Origin: DATDOO01 sp035293245
GTDB taxonomy: Bacteria; Pseudomonadota; Gammaproteobacteria; Methylococcales; Methylococcaceae
Reading direction: 5' to 3'
DNA: 7,556 bases
Assembly: GCA_035293245.1 (NCBI GenBank)
Contig: DATDOO010000123.1
Coordinates: 1 to 7,556, forward strand
Positions 5,573-7,556 of the stretch are shown here, piece by piece. Under the pieces are notes generated by a model. It was not told the origin of the DNA and made no database searches. It worked only from the letters and a program-made list of their open reading frames with translations. Position 1 is the first letter of the stretch. Every line of letters begins with the position of its first letter. The position numbers and the translations under genes are program-made.

Positions 5573-5977
5573 TCAGCAGATCTGGTAGAGCCCGTCCAGC
5601 ACCAGCGCATTGGGACTGACCATGCCCACCAGGTTGCGCCCGTCCACGACCGGCGCCCGAATGAGGTTGTAATGGGCAAACAGGCGCGAGCAGTAGCGGA
5701 TATCCATTTCCGGGTGCACGGAGATGACCGGTTTGCTCATGATTTCGTAGACATTCACACGGTCCGGCGCGCGGTCCTTGGCGAGCACGTGGCGGGCAAT
5801 GTCGCCGGCGGTGACCAGGCCGAGTTCGTCGTCGTCGTGGCGCCGGTTGACCACCAGGACGGACGTCTTGAGCGTCTTCATCATCTTGAGCGCATCGCTG
5901 ACCGTGGCGATGCCGTCGATGGTGCCGTAGTCCGTGCGCATCACGTCGCGTACGCGGATAACTTTCTTGGGGCTCAT
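5573..5977 (-). CDS. CBS-domain pair protein
   Basis: The protein has 134 residues and is essentially one Bateman module. CBS1 (about 8-68) contains VRDVMRTDYGTIDGIATVSDALKMM, SVLVVNRR and LGLVTAGDIARHVL. CBS2 (about 76-130) contains VYEIMSKPVISVHPEMDI, RAPVVDGRNLVGMVSPNALV. Such pairs bind adenine nucleotides and act as energy or ligand sensors, often controlling transporters; no attached enzyme domain is present. The start is ATG 5977, with a strong GAGGAAG ribosome site just upstream. That ATG overlaps the stop of the PII-like gene (ATGA), so translation is probably coupled. As the last gene of a DUF1538-PII-CBS operon it is likely a cytosolic partner of the membrane proteins, which is inference from context. 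Confidence 0.9.
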   Translation of the reverse strand: MSPKKVIRVRDVMRTDYGTIDGIATVSDALKMMKTLKTSVLVVNRRHDDDELGLVTAGDIARHVLAKDRAPDRVNVYEIMSKPVISVHPEMDIRYCSRLFAHYNLIRAPVVDGRNLVGMVSPNALVLDGLYQIC

Positions 5978-6324
5978 ATTTCTTCCTCGACCGCCGGCGT
6001 CAGTTTCTTGATCTGCTGGCGGACGCCCACGGCATCCTCCACGTCGATCTGAAAGGCGATGCCCGTCCCGGGACTGTCGTCGAAGCGGGCGGCTACGGCG
6101 ATGGATTCGAGAATCGCACGGCTCATGTGCTCTTCCACCAGCAGCATGACCACGTCCCGCTGGGTTTCCAGATCCAGGCCGAAAAAGGTCTTGGCCTGCT
6201 TGATGCCCTCGCCGCGCGCGTGGCCGATCACGGTGGCCCCCGTCGCCCCATGGGTACGGGCGGTGTCGAGCACCAGGTCGGTCTTGCTGTCTTCGACAAA
6301 CGTAACGATCAACTTGAATCGCAT
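5974..6324 (-). CDS. PII-like nitrogen-regulator-family protein
   Basis: The protein has 116 residues, the usual PII length. MRFKLIVTFVEDSKTDLVLDTARTHGATGATVIGHARGEG matches the PII ferredoxin-like beta-alpha-beta start. The following segment to LLVEEHMSRAILESI covers the T-loop and helix 2, and PGTGIAFQIDVEDAVGV corresponds to the B-loop region. The canonical T-loop Tyr of GlnB/GlnK is not apparent and the B-loop lacks the usual GDGKIF Lys, so this is a divergent branch, not GlnB or GlnK. PII proteins are trimers that sense nucleotides and often gate membrane transporters. Here the likely partner is the DUF1538 protein whose stop lies one base upstream. I chose ATG 6324 because it fits the family's N-terminus and has GAGGCGAAG upstream; the longer frame to 6486 runs antisense-like through the DUF1538 gene. 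Confidence 0.88.
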   Translation of the reverse strand: MRFKLIVTFVEDSKTDLVLDTARTHGATGATVIGHARGEGIKQAKTFFGLDLETQRDVVMLLVEEHMSRAILESIAVAARFDDSPGTGIAFQIDVEDAVGVRQQIKKLTPAVEEEI

Positions 6325-6325
6325 G

Positions 6326-7111
6326 TCACTTCGCCTCGCTCTGGTGGGCCGCACGGCGCCTGCCCAGCCAATCGGCGATCCGCGCGTAGGTAAGGATTGC
6401 GAGTATAGGGAACAGGCAGGCAAACGCAATGAGGCCGAAACCGTCGACCACCGGGTCGCGCCCGGGAACCGACGACGCCAGGCCAAGGCCGAGGGCCGCC
6501 ACGAGCGGCACCGTAATGGTGGAGGTCGTCACCCCGCCGGAATCGTAGGCCAGGCCAATGATGATGCGCGGCGCAAACGCCGTCTGGATCAGCACCAGCA
6601 CATACCCTGCAAAAATGTAGGCAACCAGGCTGCCGCCCGTGACGATGCGGAACGTACCCAAGCCGAGCCCTACGGCGACGCCGACGGCGACGGCCAGCCG
6701 CAAACCCCAGGCGTTGATGGCGCCGCCGGAGATTTCCTGGGCCTTCAGCGCCACGGCAATGACCGAAGGCTCGGCCAGGGAACTGGCGAAACCCAGGCAC
6801 ACGGCGAACAGGTAAACCCACAGGTAATCCGACCAGAGCACCGCCGGCGCCGACGGGGATATCCCCAGAAAGCCGGGATCGGCGAGTTGCCGCGCCATTA
6901 GTTCGCCCAGGGGAAACAGGGCCATCTCCAGCCCCTCCAGGAACAGGGTGATGCCGATCAGCACATAAACGAAACCGACGAACACCCTGCGCGGATGGGC
7001 AATGGGCTGACGGAGCACCGCCCACTGGAAACCGACGATGATGGCCAGGATGGGGGCCAGATCGCGCAGGGTCTCCAGCAGTGTCTTGGCCAGAGCGTTC
7101 AGCCCATCCAT
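6326..7111 (-). CDS. DUF1538 family multi-pass membrane protein (second copy)
   Basis: The protein has 261 residues with about seven hydrophobic segments (roughly 18-33, 43-66, 97-121, 136-156, 162-180, 194-214 and 223-243). Conserved landmarks are SLAEPSVIAVALKAQ (111-125), TAFAPRIIIGLAYDSGGVTT (177-196) and DPVVDGFGLIAF. These define DUF1538, a family of presumed integral membrane transporters with unknown substrate. The protein is about half the length of family members that carry two such domains, and the other half is encoded by the gene before it. ATG 7111 starts 13 bases inside the end of that gene. The longer frame to 7339 reads through it and was rejected. The ribosome site is weak, so translation is probably coupled. 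The gene is followed by PII-like and CBS genes in one operon. Confidence 0.88.
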   Translation of the reverse strand: MDGLNALAKTLLETLRDLAPILAIIVGFQWAVLRQPIAHPRRVFVGFVYVLIGITLFLEGLEMALFPLGELMARQLADPGFLGISPSAPAVLWSDYLWVYLFAVCLGFASSLAEPSVIAVALKAQEISGGAINAWGLRLAVAVGVAVGLGLGTFRIVTGGSLVAYIFAGYVLVLIQTAFAPRIIIGLAYDSGGVTTSTITVPLVAALGLGLASSVPGRDPVVDGFGLIAFACLFPILAILTYARIADWLGRRRAAHQSEAK

Positions 7112-7554
7112 CGGATCACCATGCCGTAGGCCATGACGAAGATCATGGGGGTCAGCGAGGCCAGGGCGATCAAGCCGAACCCGTCCAGTACCGGGTGCCG
7201 ACCGCGGATGGCGGACGCCAGCCCCACGCCGAGGGCCGTCACGAGGGGAACCGTGATCGTGGAGGTGGTCACGCCGCCCGAGTCGTACGCCAGGCCGACG
7301 ATTTCCCGCGGCGCAAAAGCGGTAGCCACCATGACACAACCGTAGCCGATCACGATCAGGTGCGACAACGGCCAGCCGCGGATGATGCGGATCACGCCAA
7401 TGACGATGGCCAGCCCCACCGCCAGGGCGACTGCGAAACGCAGTCCCAAGGCGTAACCGGCGCGAGCCGCGTCCGTGTCGGCAATCATGGCTCCCTTGGC
7501 CGCCATCAGCGCCGCCTGGCCGGCGACGGCGATGAGCGCCGGCTCGGCGACGGT
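7099..7554 (-). CDS. DUF1538 family membrane protein (first copy), 5' end outside window
   Basis: The frame is open to the window edge, so the N-terminus is missing; 151 codons plus the stop are visible. They begin TVAEPALIAVAGQAAL, the same AEP motif as in the downstream copy. LRFAVALAVGLAIVIGVIRIIRG, LIVIGYGCVMVATAFAPREIVGLAYDSGG and the closing HPVLDGFGLIALASLTPMIF then match the downstream copy segment by segment. At least four membrane segments are seen. An internal ATG at 7506 is not the natural start, because the AEP motif upstream belongs to the domain. The stop overlaps the next gene by 13 bases. The two proteins probably form a heteromeric membrane complex equivalent to the two-domain single-chain forms; that is inference. 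Confidence 0.88.
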   Translation of the reverse strand, partial: TVAEPALIAVAGQAALMAAKGAMIADTDAARAGYALGLRFAVALAVGLAIVIGVIRIIRGWPLSHLIVIGYGCVMVATAFAPREIVGLAYDSGGVTTSTITVPLVTALGVGLASAIRGRHPVLDGFGLIALASLTPMIFVMAYGMVIRWMG

Positions 7555-7556
7555 GG

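Noticed and set aside
5974..6486. 170-residue version of the PII-like protein
   Set aside because: The extension overlaps the DUF1538 coding region in another frame; the PII fold starts at MRFKLIVTF (6324).
6326..7339. 337-residue version of the second DUF1538 protein
   Set aside because: The first 76 residues are Arg/His/Gly-rich out-of-frame translation of the preceding DUF1538 gene; the hydrophobic protein begins at ATG 7111.

Overview
The window looks like chromosomal DNA from a GC-rich Gram-negative proteobacterium, most likely a gammaproteobacterium. Supporting signs are Sec and lipoprotein signal peptides, REP-type palindromes of the GTTCCCACGC kind, and a PII/CBS/DUF1538 operon. This placement is inference; no rRNA or other phylogenetic marker is present.

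Layout. (1) 1-125: the 3' end of an IS630-type transposase gene and the right end of its element. It abuts, and appears to have cut, a gene for a large secreted protein whose surviving 3' part (about 125-997) encodes the end of an SBBP-like propeller repeat, Ig-like and HYR-like modules and a C-terminal PxKF-type domain. (2) 1043-1774 and 2091-4499: two tandem secreted DUF1566 (C-type-lectin-like) proteins. The second is a large fusion carrying an alpha/beta-hydrolase, beta-sandwich modules and a PKD-like domain. Each gene is followed within about 15 bases by REP-like palindromes (1780-2081 and 4515-4619); the first set forms a 302-base composite with nested inverted repeats. (3) 4704-5482: a two-gene unit with overlapping stop and start, encoding a small lipoprotein and a two-helix membrane protein. 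(4) 7556-5573, minus strand: a tightly packed operon of two DUF1538 membrane proteins (the first cut by the window edge), a PII-like protein and a paired-CBS protein. Junctions overlap or are 1 base apart.

Main discovery. The DUF1566 ends of the two tandem genes (1646-1750 and 2499-2603) align without gaps over 35 codons. All 22 base differences fall in codon positions 1 and 2, and they change 15 amino acids. All 35 third positions are identical, although the two genes are ordinarily diverged upstream. The pattern is what adenine-directed mutagenesis of AAC/AAT codons by a diversity-generating retroelement (DGR) leaves. I infer that both genes are DGR variable proteins fed by one template repeat and reverse transcriptase outside the window. 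In the second protein the variable region is internal, with about 624 residues including the hydrolase after it, which departs from the usual C-terminal arrangement.

How the parts may work together. The two DUF1566 proteins are probably exported, diversified ligand-binding proteins, one of them joined to a putative esterase/lipase. The minus-strand operon is separate and looks like a membrane transporter-like pair with two small cytosolic nucleotide-sensing regulators.
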